Positions 1 through 7,730 of a stretch of 64,000 bases of DNA are shown one piece after another. The stretch is from NCBI RefSeq assembly GCF_002994615.1, contig NZ_PVNK01000232.1, forward strand, positions 51,932 to 115,931, in the 5' to 3' direction. The stretch is from Enhygromyxa salina. Its GTDB lineage: Bacteria; Myxococcota_A; Polyangia; Nannocystales; Nannocystaceae. Position 1 is the stretch's first letter, and each line of letters starts with the position of its first letter. Below the pieces are notes generated by a model. That model saw only the letters and a list, made by a program, of their open reading frames with translations, was not told the DNA's origin and did not search any database. The translations under genes and the position numbers were made by a program.

Positions 1-93
1 CGAGATATCCGCTCCACACGACGGGCAGAAGCGGTGTTCGTCGAGAACTCGCGCTTCGCACTGGGGACAGACCTTATGTGCTAGTTCGTGCAC
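1..93 (-). CDS. zinc-ribbon protein, N-terminal fragment (runs off the left edge)
   Basis: The minus strand from a GTG at 93 reads as an open frame to the window edge (31 residues visible). It has two zinc-knuckle pairs, CPQC at residues 9-12 and CPSCG at 23-27, which is the pattern of a small N-terminal zinc ribbon. In myxobacteria such ribbons often begin larger cytoplasmic proteins, but the rest is outside the window so no function is assigned. The frame stays open upstream to about 335 without another ATG or GTG start, and there is no clear Shine-Dalgarno, so the start is uncertain. Confidence 0.45.
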   Translation of the reverse strand, partial: MHELAHKVCPQCEARVLDEHRFCPSCGADIS

Positions 94-417
94 AGAGGAC
101 CCACATCGACGATCATCAAGGTACCGCAGGGGTGTAGCAGGGGAAACTAGTGCACGGCCGAATTCCGCGAGTTGCGGCCTCGAGCGCAGCCGCGGGGGCG
201 GTTTGAGCGCCGTGCGTTGTAGCTCGGAATGGGTCTGGGGGATAGGCCTGAACCAAGCCGAGGGCTGGGCAGGGTCGAGCAGCTGGCCGGACGTTGAGCA
301 TGGATCACGTGAGCCTGATCTACAGATGAACGAGGGTTAATTGGCGAGTGAGCTCCAGGCGCGCCGGGACCGGGCTAAGTGCCCAGATTTGCAAGGGATT
401 TCGCGGCTCGCGCAGGA
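94..417. other. non-coding leader region, nothing recognised
   Basis: No convincing gene, RNA or repeat is seen between the zinc-ribbon start and the tRNA-Gln promoter. A 61-codon minus-strand frame at 116-301 has Pro/Ala-rich composition and no ribosome-binding site, and looks like chance in high-GC DNA. Confidence 0.4.
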
Positions 418-446
418 TTGACAGCAGACACGGGCCCTCCTATAAC
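418..446 (+). promoter_or_regulatory. sigma-70-type promoter of tRNA-Gln/prs
   Basis: TTGACA at 418-423 and TATAAC at 441-446 are separated by exactly 17 bp, a near-consensus housekeeping promoter. The predicted start near 453 lies 25 bp before the tRNA, leaving a short leader for processing. Confidence 0.75.
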
Positions 447-477
447 CGCGCGCGATTGGCGGTCGTCAGGCCGCCGT

Positions 478-549
478 TGGGGCGTCGGCAAGTGGCAAGC
501 CATCGGTTTTTGGTACCGACATTCGTAGGTTCGAATCCTACCGCCCCAG
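478..549 (+). tRNA. tRNA-Gln (anticodon TTG)
   Basis: A full cloverleaf can be drawn. The acceptor stem TGGGGCG (478-484) pairs with CGCCCCA (542-548), with discriminator G at 549. The anticodon stem TCGGT/ACCGA encloses loop 508-514 with anticodon TTG at 510-512. The T arm GTAGG/CCTAC encloses TTCGAAT. CCA is not encoded. The gene sits 13 bp before prs, so both probably come from one transcript. Confidence 0.95.
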
Positions 550-562
550 TCCGAGAACCGCC

Positions 563-1510
563 ATGAACCGACTCATTTCCATTTTTGGCGGCAACGCGAG
601 CCCGGCTCTCACTGAAGAGATTTGCAAGTACGTTGGGGTGCCGCAGGGCACCGCTCGCGTGTCTCGCTTCTCGGATGGCGAGATCTTCGTCGAGATCGGC
701 GAGAACGTTCGGGGCGTGAACTGCTTCATCGTTCAGTCCACGTGCTCGCCACCCAACGACAACCTGATGGAGATGTTGATCATGATCGACGCGCTCAAAC
801 GCGCGAGCGCGGGCGCGATCGTGGCCATCATCCCCTACTTCGGCTACGCCCGGCAGGATCGCAAGGTCAAGCCGCGCACGCCGATCACGGCCAAGCTCGT
901 CGCGGATCTGCTCACGGCGGCGGGCGCGACCCGGGTGCTCTCTGTCGATCTTCATGCGGGCCAGATCCAAGGCTTCTTCGATATCCCCTTTGACCACCTC
1001 TATGCCACGCCAATTTTGCGTGAGGCGTTCCAGCGTGAGGGACTCGTCGGTGACGGCACGGTGGTGGTCTCGCCAGACGCGGGCGGCACCGAGCGCGCGC
1101 GCGCCTACTCGAAGTTCCTCCACTGCCCGCTGGCGATCATCGACAAGCGCCGCGACGCCCCCGGCGTGTCCCAGGTCCACCACCTGATCGGCGACGTCGA
1201 GGGTCGGCGCGCGATCTTGATCGACGACATGATCGACACCGCCGGGACCTTGTGCAACGCGGCCAAGGCGGTCATGGAGCACGGCGCCTCCGAGGTCTTC
1301 GCGGGTGCGACCCACGGCGTGCTCTCTGGCCCCGCGATCGAGCGCATCAACGAGTCGGTCCTCAGCCGCGTGTGGGTCAGCAACACGATCCCGCAGCACG
1401 ACAAGGTCAGCCGCTGCGCCAAGCTCGAGGTCCTGAGCACCGCCAACCTCGTCGGCGAAGCGATCAAGCGCATCCACCACGGCGACTCGATCTCCAGCCT
1501 GTTCGACTGA
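563..1510 (+). CDS. prs: ribose-phosphate pyrophosphokinase
   Basis: This enzyme makes PRPP from ribose 5-phosphate and ATP in the cytosol, feeding purine, pyrimidine, histidine and NAD synthesis. The 315-residue length is typical. Visible motifs are RFSDGE near residue 35, the FGYARQDRK loop near 93, the DLHAGQIQGFF segment near 128, and the PRPP-binding loop LIDDMIDTAGT near 216-226. The start follows tRNA-Gln by 13 bp, and no better start lies between them, so prs is probably transcribed from the tRNA promoter. The identification is secure by family motifs. Confidence 0.97.
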   Translation: MNRLISIFGGNASPALTEEICKYVGVPQGTARVSRFSDGEIFVEIGENVRGVNCFIVQSTCSPPNDNLMEMLIMIDALKRASAGAIVAIIPYFGYARQDRKVKPRTPITAKLVADLLTAAGATRVLSVDLHAGQIQGFFDIPFDHLYATPILREAFQREGLVGDGTVVVSPDAGGTERARAYSKFLHCPLAIIDKRRDAPGVSQVHHLIGDVEGRRAILIDDMIDTAGTLCNAAKAVMEHGASEVFAGATHGVLSGPAIERINESVLSRVWVSNTIPQHDKVSRCAKLEVLSTANLVGEAIKRIHHGDSISSLFD

Positions 1511-1538
1511 GCGTGCTTTCAAAGCCCCCGCGGCCGCG

Positions 1539-1632
1539 GTGCACGTCGCCACGCGCTGGGGCTGCGCGGCAGGTCGGTGGGCGCTCATGAGCTTCGCGGT
1601 GGGATGCGCGGCCCCCCAGAGGGGGGCTCGTC
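1539..1632 (+). repeat. dispersed two-hairpin intergenic element, copy a (diverged)
   Basis: This convergent gap between prs and the protease carries a diverged copy of the element seen at 54800-55135. The core GGTCGGTGGGC is followed by a perfect hairpin at 1611-1627 (GCCCCCC, loop AGA, GGGGGGC) and CTCGT. The first hairpin of the element is eroded here. Confidence 0.6.
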
Positions 1633-1672
1633 TGTTTGGCGCGGGACAGGCCTGGTCGGCCGCGGGGGAGAA

Positions 1673-3859
1673 CTACTCCCACGAGCTGCAGATCTTGCCC
1701 TTGTCCTTGGCGAGCCAGGCGATGGTGTCGTTGGCCGCGTTGATCCAGCTCTGCGGCGCGCCGAGCTCCCCGTAGACGACGACCTCGAACAGCTGCGTCG
1801 CGTAGCCGCACTCGCCGAGCCCGACGTAGGCCGAGCCCGCCCAGTAGTAGACGTAGGGGATCCAGTCGTGGGTCCAGTGGGCGTCGGCGAACTCGGCGAA
1901 GTAGAGCAGGGCGTCCCAGTAGTTGCCGAGCTCGTGCTCGGCGACGCCCATGAAGTACAGCGCGTAGGGGATGTTCTTGTCGTCGGGGTAGAGGCTCTTG
2001 AACGCGACGAACTGGGCCTTGGCCGCGGCGTAGTCACCGGCCACGAACAGGTCGTAGGCGGCGTCCCACAGCTCGTCCTGATCCTTGGGCGAGGGCCCGC
2101 CGCCGGCCGAGTCGGATCCGTCGGGCAGCAGCCGGAGCTCGAACACGTCGATCTCGCTCGCCTCGTAGGCCTTGGCCGCGATCTCGAGGTCCTGGGTCTT
2201 CCAGTGGTTCCAGCTCGTGCTCTTGCCGCTGGTCGACTTGGCCCACACCCGCAGCTTCTTGGCCTGGAGCATGAACGGCGAGTGGGTCGGGTCGTCGAGG
2301 TTCAACGACGCGCCGCTGGCGAGGGCGTAGCTGGCGGTCTTGCTCGAGCCGAGCGCGCCCGGCAGCCAGGTCCACTTGCCGTCGCGCTGGGTGTACCACT
2401 GGACCTGAACCTCGACGTTCTGGCCGCTGTCGTTGGTGACCCGGAGGTTGCGCTCGCTGAAGCTCTGGATGACCGGGCTGTTGTTGTTGTTGCTGTTGTT
2501 CTGGGCGTTGCCGTCTTCTTTGACCATCGCCCAGGCCGCGTAGGCGCCGACGCTGTTCGAGTCGTAGTCGATCCACATGTAGCCGTCTTCGCCCCAGTTG
2601 GTCCCCCAGCTGTTGCGAAGCAGCCACGCGTTGCGGCTGTCGTCCCAGCCGACGAGGGTGACCGCGTGGTTGATCGTGGCGTTGGACTTCTCGTCGAAGG
2701 TCCCGCTGCTGTAGGCGATGAAGTTCGAGGTCGCGGCCACGGCCGCCGTGACCGCCCCGTACTTGCACATCGCGGCCTTGATGTCGGCGACCTTGGGCTG
2801 GATCGCGACCGGGTCGACCCAGCCCCAGGCCTCGACCTCGTAGGCCGTCTTGCCCCCGACGCTGCAGCTTTGGCTGCTGGCCTTGTAGGGCACCTTGCTC
2901 TCGGTCTGGAGGCCGTCCTTGCCGGCCCCGAGCCACTCGTAGACCGGGGCGTACCAGCCCCCCGAGCAGGTCCCGCCGCCCGAGCAGCTCAGCGCGTGTT
3001 GCTCGGCGAGGTCGGACTTGGCCCCGTTGATGATCGCGTTGCTGGTCTCGAGGGTCGAGGTGGCCGCGAAGGCCCAGCAGCTGCCGCAGGCGCCCTGGTT
3101 GCGGATCGGCGTGAGGCTGTCGGCCCACGAGAAGGCGTCGGCGCTCGGCGAGCAGATCTCGGCGAAATTGTCGCCGAGCCCCGCGCCGCCCGAGCCGCCC
3201 GCGCTACCCGAGGACCCGACCGGGGCCCCGAGCCCGCCCGGGAGCCCGCCCTTGCCCGCGCGCGCGATCTTGCGAGGCTTGGCCGCCGCGCGTCCGATGT
3301 TGCGGACCATGAGGTTGCGACCCGCGAGCTGGGCTCGCGCGATCTTGTTTTGCTTGGCCGCGTTGGCCAGGGGCTTGCTCGGCAGCGAGAGCCCGGCGAG
3401 CTCCCCGATCGCGCGGTCCATCGGCGCCGTGTAGCCGACCTCGAACTTGTACTTGCGGCTCGAGTTGGTCTTGCGCAGCTTCTCGAGGCTCTTTTTGACC
3501 TTGCGCTTGGCCGTGGACTCGCGCGAGGTGTAGCGGGCCGCCCGGGCCTTGACCTCCTGGCTGCGCGCGCGCGGGATCGTGGGCTTGGGTCGGGCGCGCG
3601 TGGTCTTGCGGGTCGGCGCGCGCTTGTACTTGGTCTTGGTCACGACCGGCGCCTTGCCGACCTTGGGCGTGGCGCGCTTGATCGTCTTGGTCGAGTTGGT
3701 CTTGCTCGAGGTGGGCGCGCGCGCGGGGGCCCGGGCTTTTTCCGACTTGCTCGCGTTGGTGGTCGAGCCGGCGCGGGCGGGGGCGCGACTGGGAGGGGCA
3801 AACAACAGGCCCATGCACAGGGCCGTGAGGGCGGCGGGCGAGGTCCAGGACATGGGCAT
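1673..3859 (-). CDS. secreted papain-like (C1A) cysteine protease with TPR tail
   Basis: The 728-residue protein has a short signal-like N-terminus, then about 200 residues of Lys/Arg/Ala/Thr-rich low-complexity sequence that resembles a propeptide or surface-binding region. A C1A peptidase domain follows. The oxyanion Gln255 and nucleophile Cys261 lie in NQGACGSCW, His398 in NHAVTLVGW, and Asn416 in NSWGTNWGEDGY, so the triad is complete. A beta-rich domain comes next, and the last ~110 residues look like TPR helices (FVAGDYAAAKAQF and ALYFMGVAEHELGNY). TAGCAT lies 5 bp before the ATG, so the transcript may be almost leaderless. The substrate is unknown. A role in predation or surface processing is only an inference from secretion. 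Confidence 0.85.
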   Translation of the reverse strand: MPMSWTSPAALTALCMGLLFAPPSRAPARAGSTTNASKSEKARAPARAPTSSKTNSTKTIKRATPKVGKAPVVTKTKYKRAPTRKTTRARPKPTIPRARSQEVKARAARYTSRESTAKRKVKKSLEKLRKTNSSRKYKFEVGYTAPMDRAIGELAGLSLPSKPLANAAKQNKIARAQLAGRNLMVRNIGRAAAKPRKIARAGKGGLPGGLGAPVGSSGSAGGSGGAGLGDNFAEICSPSADAFSWADSLTPIRNQGACGSCWAFAATSTLETSNAIINGAKSDLAEQHALSCSGGGTCSGGWYAPVYEWLGAGKDGLQTESKVPYKASSQSCSVGGKTAYEVEAWGWVDPVAIQPKVADIKAAMCKYGAVTAAVAATSNFIAYSSGTFDEKSNATINHAVTLVGWDDSRNAWLLRNSWGTNWGEDGYMWIDYDSNSVGAYAAWAMVKEDGNAQNNSNNNNSPVIQSFSERNLRVTNDSGQNVEVQVQWYTQRDGKWTWLPGALGSSKTASYALASGASLNLDDPTHSPFMLQAKKLRVWAKSTSGKSTSWNHWKTQDLEIAAKAYEASEIDVFELRLLPDGSDSAGGGPSPKDQDELWDAAYDLFVAGDYAAAKAQFVAFKSLYPDDKNIPYALYFMGVAEHELGNYWDALLYFAEFADAHWTHDWIPYVYYWAGSAYVGLGECGYATQLFEVVVYGELGAPQSWINAANDTIAWLAKDKGKICSSWE

Positions 3860-4002
3860 GGGGGATGCTACCTGGTCGCTCCGACGGCGAGTGCAAGGAA
3901 TTTGTTCGAAATCTGCCGAATTGGGCGAGGATGGGCGGGGTCGAGCAAAGTGGAGACGGGCGCCCGGCTGCGGTAGCGTGGGGCGATCACGAGCGCGCAG
4001 TG

Positions 4003-4524
4003 ATGATGCCCAACAACAAGACCTCCCTCGCCACCTCGCTGTTCGTGCCGCTGCTCGGGGCGTGCCTCACCTTCGGACTGGCCAGCGCCGCCGCTGCGGC
4101 GCCGCCCAGCCTCGGGGGTGGCGGCGCGGGCCCAGAAGAAGAGGCGTGCGCGGGCCGGGCTGTCGGTGACGCGTGCACGCTGCCCAACCAGCAGCTCGGA
4201 ACCTGTGAGCAGGGCACCTGCAACCGCCTCGACTACTCCGGCGGCTCGCCACCCAAGGCCGTCGAAGAGCCCTGCGTGGTCTGCACCTCAGGTGGTCAGG
4301 ACGGCCCGCCCGGCTCCGGTGACGCAGGTGACGCAGGTGACGCAGGTGACGCAGGCGCGCCCGAGCAGACCGACGGTGACGGTGGCGTGAGCTCGGGCGC
4401 CAAGGAGCCGCCGCAGTCGTCGAGCCGCTGCGTCGTCGTCGATGACGCGGGCGACCCGGCCGGGCTCGCGATGCTCGCGCTGTTCGGGCTGGCGATCCGG
4501 CGTCGCCGCGCCCGTCGGCCGTGA
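4003..4524 (+). CDS. secreted Cys-rich protein with MYXO-CTERM-like tail
   Basis: The 173-residue product starts at the MM pair at 4003, just before a signal peptide that ends near ASAAAAA. The middle has Cys pairs (CAGRAVGDAC, CEQGTC) of the type common in myxobacterial surface proteins, and a GDA repeat. It ends with a Cys, a hydrophobic helix (GLAMLALFGLAI) and RRRRARR, the plan of the MYXO-CTERM sorting tail, although the usual motif before the helix is weak. An upstream in-frame ATG at 3865 would add 46 unlikely residues. The function is unknown. Cell-surface anchoring is inferred from the tail. Confidence 0.7.
   Translation: MMPNNKTSLATSLFVPLLGACLTFGLASAAAAAPPSLGGGGAGPEEEACAGRAVGDACTLPNQQLGTCEQGTCNRLDYSGGSPPKAVEEPCVVCTSGGQDGPPGSGDAGDAGDAGDAGAPEQTDGDGGVSSGAKEPPQSSSRCVVVDDAGDPAGLAMLALFGLAIRRRRARRP
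4318..4353 (+). repeat. tandem 9-bp repeat, four copies
   Basis: GGTGACGCA is repeated four times exactly, encoding Gly-Asp-Ala units in the linker of the secreted Cys-rich protein. The identity at DNA level suggests recent slippage expansion. Confidence 0.85.
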
Positions 4525-4621
4525 GTCCACGCTCACGCGTGGCACGCGATACCCAGCACTTCTTGCGCCTAGGGGGCCGAAGCGCGCGTGATAAGTACCG
4601 CCTGCGCGACCCGAGAATTCC

Positions 4622-7600
4622 ATGCTCCCACTCCTGGCCAAGGCCGAGTATCCCACCGCTCCGCTCGATCTGCAGATCCAAGTCGGATGGCTGGTTCTGC
4701 TGTGTTTGACGCTGATGATGGTGTGGGCGTGGACGCGCTCGGAGGCGCTGCGCCGCGCGCTGTTCGCCCGCGAAGATCCGCGCATGTGGGCGCTGTTCCG
4801 GATCGGCCTCGGCCTGATCACGATCCAGAACTTCTGGAACCTCAACATGCACTGGCGGATGCTGTGGACGGACGAGGGTCTGTTCACCGCGAGCGAGACC
4901 CGCAGCCGCCTCGCTCGCACGGCGCTGTCGGGCTGGACCGAGGTCGACGGCTTCCTCGACGGCTGGGCGGTGCTCAAGTTCTTCTGGGGCAAGTACTCGC
5001 TGCTGTTCATCGACAGCGACCCGGTCTTCGTGCGGGTCTACCTGGCGATCCTTTTAATCGCCCTGGTCCTGTTCACGATCGGCTTTCGCACCCGGATCAC
5101 CGCGGTGCTCGCGATGCTGCTGATCAACAGCCTCTACAACCGCAACGCGGTGTTCCTCGAGGGCCACGACACCGTGTTTCGGTGCACGTGGTTTTTGGTC
5201 CTGTTCGCCCGGACCGACGCGGCGTGGAGCGTCGACAACTGGTTGCGACGCAGGCGCGAGCGGTGGCTGGCCAGCGCGATCGGCGACGGCACCAAGGTCG
5301 CCGCGGTGCCCTTCGACTGGCGCCACTTCTTCGACCGCGCGGGCCACTGGCTGTGGGGCGGGCTGTGGGCCTGGCTGTTTTGCGTCAAGGTCGAGTTCAA
5401 CCCGCAGACCGTCTACATGGTCGTGATCGGCGGGATCTCGGTCTGCGCGATCGTCGGGCTCGTCGAGCGTGAGCGTCGCCGCGCCGCGGCCGGGCAGGGC
5501 AAGCTCACGCTCGAGCTCTCGCGCTTCCAGCTGGTCGCGGCCTGGCCCCGCTACCTCTACGTCGCCCAGCTGGTCTGCATCTACTCGGCCACGGGCCTGT
5601 ACAAGACCGGCAGCGTGTGGAAGCGCGGCGACGCGCTCTACTACGCGCTCAACATGGATCATTTTTATCGCTTCGAGGTCGTGACCCAGTGGGTCAGCGT
5701 GTACCTGGCGACGAACATGTTCCGGCTCATGACCTGGGTCACGCTGTACTGGGAGAAGCTCTTCGCGCTCGTCGTGATCGGGCTGATCCTGCGCTGGCGT
5801 CACCTCCACCGCGACACCGACTGGTATCGGGCGATGGAGGCAAAGCGGTGGCGAGTCTGGCTCGGGCGCGCCGCGCTGCTCGGCGCCTACGCGGTCGTGT
5901 ATCGGACGATCACGCTCGCCTACCCGTGGTGCCTCGCGCTGCAAAAGGACAAGTCGCCGACCCCCGCCGGGCCGGGGCTGGCCAACCTCAACCTCTTCTT
6001 TGCGGTCGTCATCCCGGTCCTCGTCGTCGCGTGGTTCGTGCTCGGGCGCTGGCCGATCCCGATCGGGAGGCTGCTCGCGCGGGTGTCTCGCGGGCGCTTT
6101 GCGAGCGCGAAGATCGACCAGGAGTTCGTGCGCAGCTGGGTGTTCGGCCGGCGGATCTGGCTCGGCCTCGGCTGTGTGTTCCACGGCATCCTGCTCGTGA
6201 CCATGAACATCGGCATGTTCCCGGTGATCATGATGTGGATGTACGTGGTCTTCTTCGAGGCCAAGCCCTTCCTGATCGCGGGTCGCTGGCTCAAAGACAA
6301 GCTGCGCCAGCGCAAGTTCACGAGCCTGTTCGCGCCGAAGCTGCTCGACCGCGCCCTGAGCGAAGAGCCCGGCGTGCTCGAGACCACCGCGCAGTCGCTG
6401 CGCCGGGATCCGACCGGGCCGTGGTGGCTCGACCCCTGGCGCCTGGTCATGGGGCCGATCGAGCTCCTGCGCACGCGCAAGCGCGACGCGCTGGTCACCA
6501 CGGTCGAGCGCGGCCGTGATCGCGGCGGGCGGATCCCAGACGCGCTCGTGCTCGGCCTCGGCCTCGCCGCGGTCGGGCTCGTGGTCCTGCGCGGGCTCGA
6601 AGCCAAGACCGACGACCCGGGCGAGGGCGCGACCAAGGCCGAGTTCGTCGCCGACGTGCGCGACCGCGACGGCGACCGTGACCAACAGCGGGCCGAGGTC
6701 GAGGCTCGCAAGGCCCGGATCGAGCGCCTCGGCGACGCCGGACACTGGTGGGTCTACGCCGGCCTGGCGATCGCCGCCGCCTCGCACTTTCGCCGCCGGC
6801 CGGCCTTCGATCGCCTGCCCGACGGCGCCGAGCCCGAGCCGACCGAAGCCGCGACGACCGAAGCCGCGACGACCGAGCCCGAGGCGACCAAGCCCGAGGC
6901 GGCCACGCCCGCCGTGACCCTGGCCGAGCCCCAGCTCATCGGCGGCACGCTCATGCGCACGATCGTGTTCGGCTTCATGCTCTATCACTGCGGCGCCGTC
7001 GGCACGACCTTCATCCCGCGCTTCTCGGTCACCCAGGCCTGGCGCAGCGAGGCCCGCAAGGTGTTCGGCGACTGGGTCCGCGGCACCAACCAGAGCCAGA
7101 GCTGGAAGATGTTCGCGCCCAACCCCCCGCGCGGCAACGGCTTCATGCGCACGGTCGTCATCGACGACGACGGCAAGCCCTACCAGGTCGGCAAGGACCA
7201 CTACTCCGAGCGGCCCTACGTGTTTTGGTACAACGACCGCGAGCGCAAGATGCATCGCCGGATGATCGGCAAGAGCAAGTGGTACCTGCGCTATTGGGGC
7301 CAATATCACTGCCGCGACTGGGCTCTGAACAACGACGGGCACATGCCCAAGGAGGTCCGGGTCTTCAAGCTCAGGACCCCGATCCCCAAGCCCGACGACC
7401 TCGCCGCGGCTGGGGTCGCGTCGGACCCGCGCGAGCGCAAGCTGCGAACCGAGCTGATCGAGACCCACCGCTGCGACGAGCGCGTCGTGACCCCGATCAT
7501 GAAGCAACGCCGGGGCTGGTCGCTGACCGAAGAAGATCAGCAGTGGTTCGAGGACGAGCTCGAGCGCATGCACCGCGACGCCGAGGGCACGCGGGCCAAC

Positions 7601-7663
7601 TGGGCCAAGCGCGAGGACTTTGGCGGGGTTCCCCGCGAGCAGCGAAACGAGGCGGTCAAGTGA
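4622..7663 (+). CDS. HTTM/vitamin-K-carboxylase-like membrane protein 1
   Basis: The 1013-residue protein has many hydrophobic helices. It begins with the HTTM-type segment FRIGLGLITIQNFW and contains GHDTVFR and ALYYALNMDHFYRF. A Thr/Glu/Ala linker sits near residues 740-765, followed by another helix and a soluble C-terminal domain containing the family signature QSWKMFAPNPP. HTTM is the membrane fold shared with gamma-glutamyl carboxylase, but no carboxylase activity can be claimed here. It shares long stretches with the next gene (IYSATGLYKTG versus IYCATGLLKSG), so the two are paralogues. It is the first of four tightly packed genes on one strand. Confidence 0.8.
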   Translation: MLPLLAKAEYPTAPLDLQIQVGWLVLLCLTLMMVWAWTRSEALRRALFAREDPRMWALFRIGLGLITIQNFWNLNMHWRMLWTDEGLFTASETRSRLARTALSGWTEVDGFLDGWAVLKFFWGKYSLLFIDSDPVFVRVYLAILLIALVLFTIGFRTRITAVLAMLLINSLYNRNAVFLEGHDTVFRCTWFLVLFARTDAAWSVDNWLRRRRERWLASAIGDGTKVAAVPFDWRHFFDRAGHWLWGGLWAWLFCVKVEFNPQTVYMVVIGGISVCAIVGLVERERRRAAAGQGKLTLELSRFQLVAAWPRYLYVAQLVCIYSATGLYKTGSVWKRGDALYYALNMDHFYRFEVVTQWVSVYLATNMFRLMTWVTLYWEKLFALVVIGLILRWRHLHRDTDWYRAMEAKRWRVWLGRAALLGAYAVVYRTITLAYPWCLALQKDKSPTPAGPGLANLNLFFAVVIPVLVVAWFVLGRWPIPIGRLLARVSRGRFASAKIDQEFVRSWVFGRRIWLGLGCVFHGILLVTMNIGMFPVIMMWMYVVFFEAKPFLIAGRWLKDKLRQRKFTSLFAPKLLDRALSEEPGVLETTAQSLRRDPTGPWWLDPWRLVMGPIELLRTRKRDALVTTVERGRDRGGRIPDALVLGLGLAAVGLVVLRGLEAKTDDPGEGATKAEFVADVRDRDGDRDQQRAEVEARKARIERLGDAGHWWVYAGLAIAAASHFRRRPAFDRLPDGAEPEPTEAATTEAATTEPEATKPEAATPAVTLAEPQLIGGTLMRTIVFGFMLYHCGAVGTTFIPRFSVTQAWRSEARKVFGDWVRGTNQSQSWKMFAPNPPRGNGFMRTVVIDDDGKPYQVGKDHYSERPYVFWYNDRERKMHRRMIGKSKWYLRYWGQYHCRDWALNNDGHMPKEVRVFKLRTPIPKPDDLAAAGVASDPRERKLRTELIETHRCDERVVTPIMKQRRGWSLTEEDQQWFEDELERMHRDAEGTRANWAKREDFGGVPREQRNEAVK

Positions 7664-7730
7664 CAGGTGCCGGGGGGGGCGGGGCGCAGCCCCGAGTCAT
7701 GGGGACGATGGAGACAGTCTGGAGGAACGC

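Noticed and set aside
4318..4353. Short direct repeats considered as a CRISPR-like array
   Set aside because: Units are 9 bp, contiguous and in frame, so this is a coding repeat. No CRISPR array or cas gene is seen anywhere in the window.
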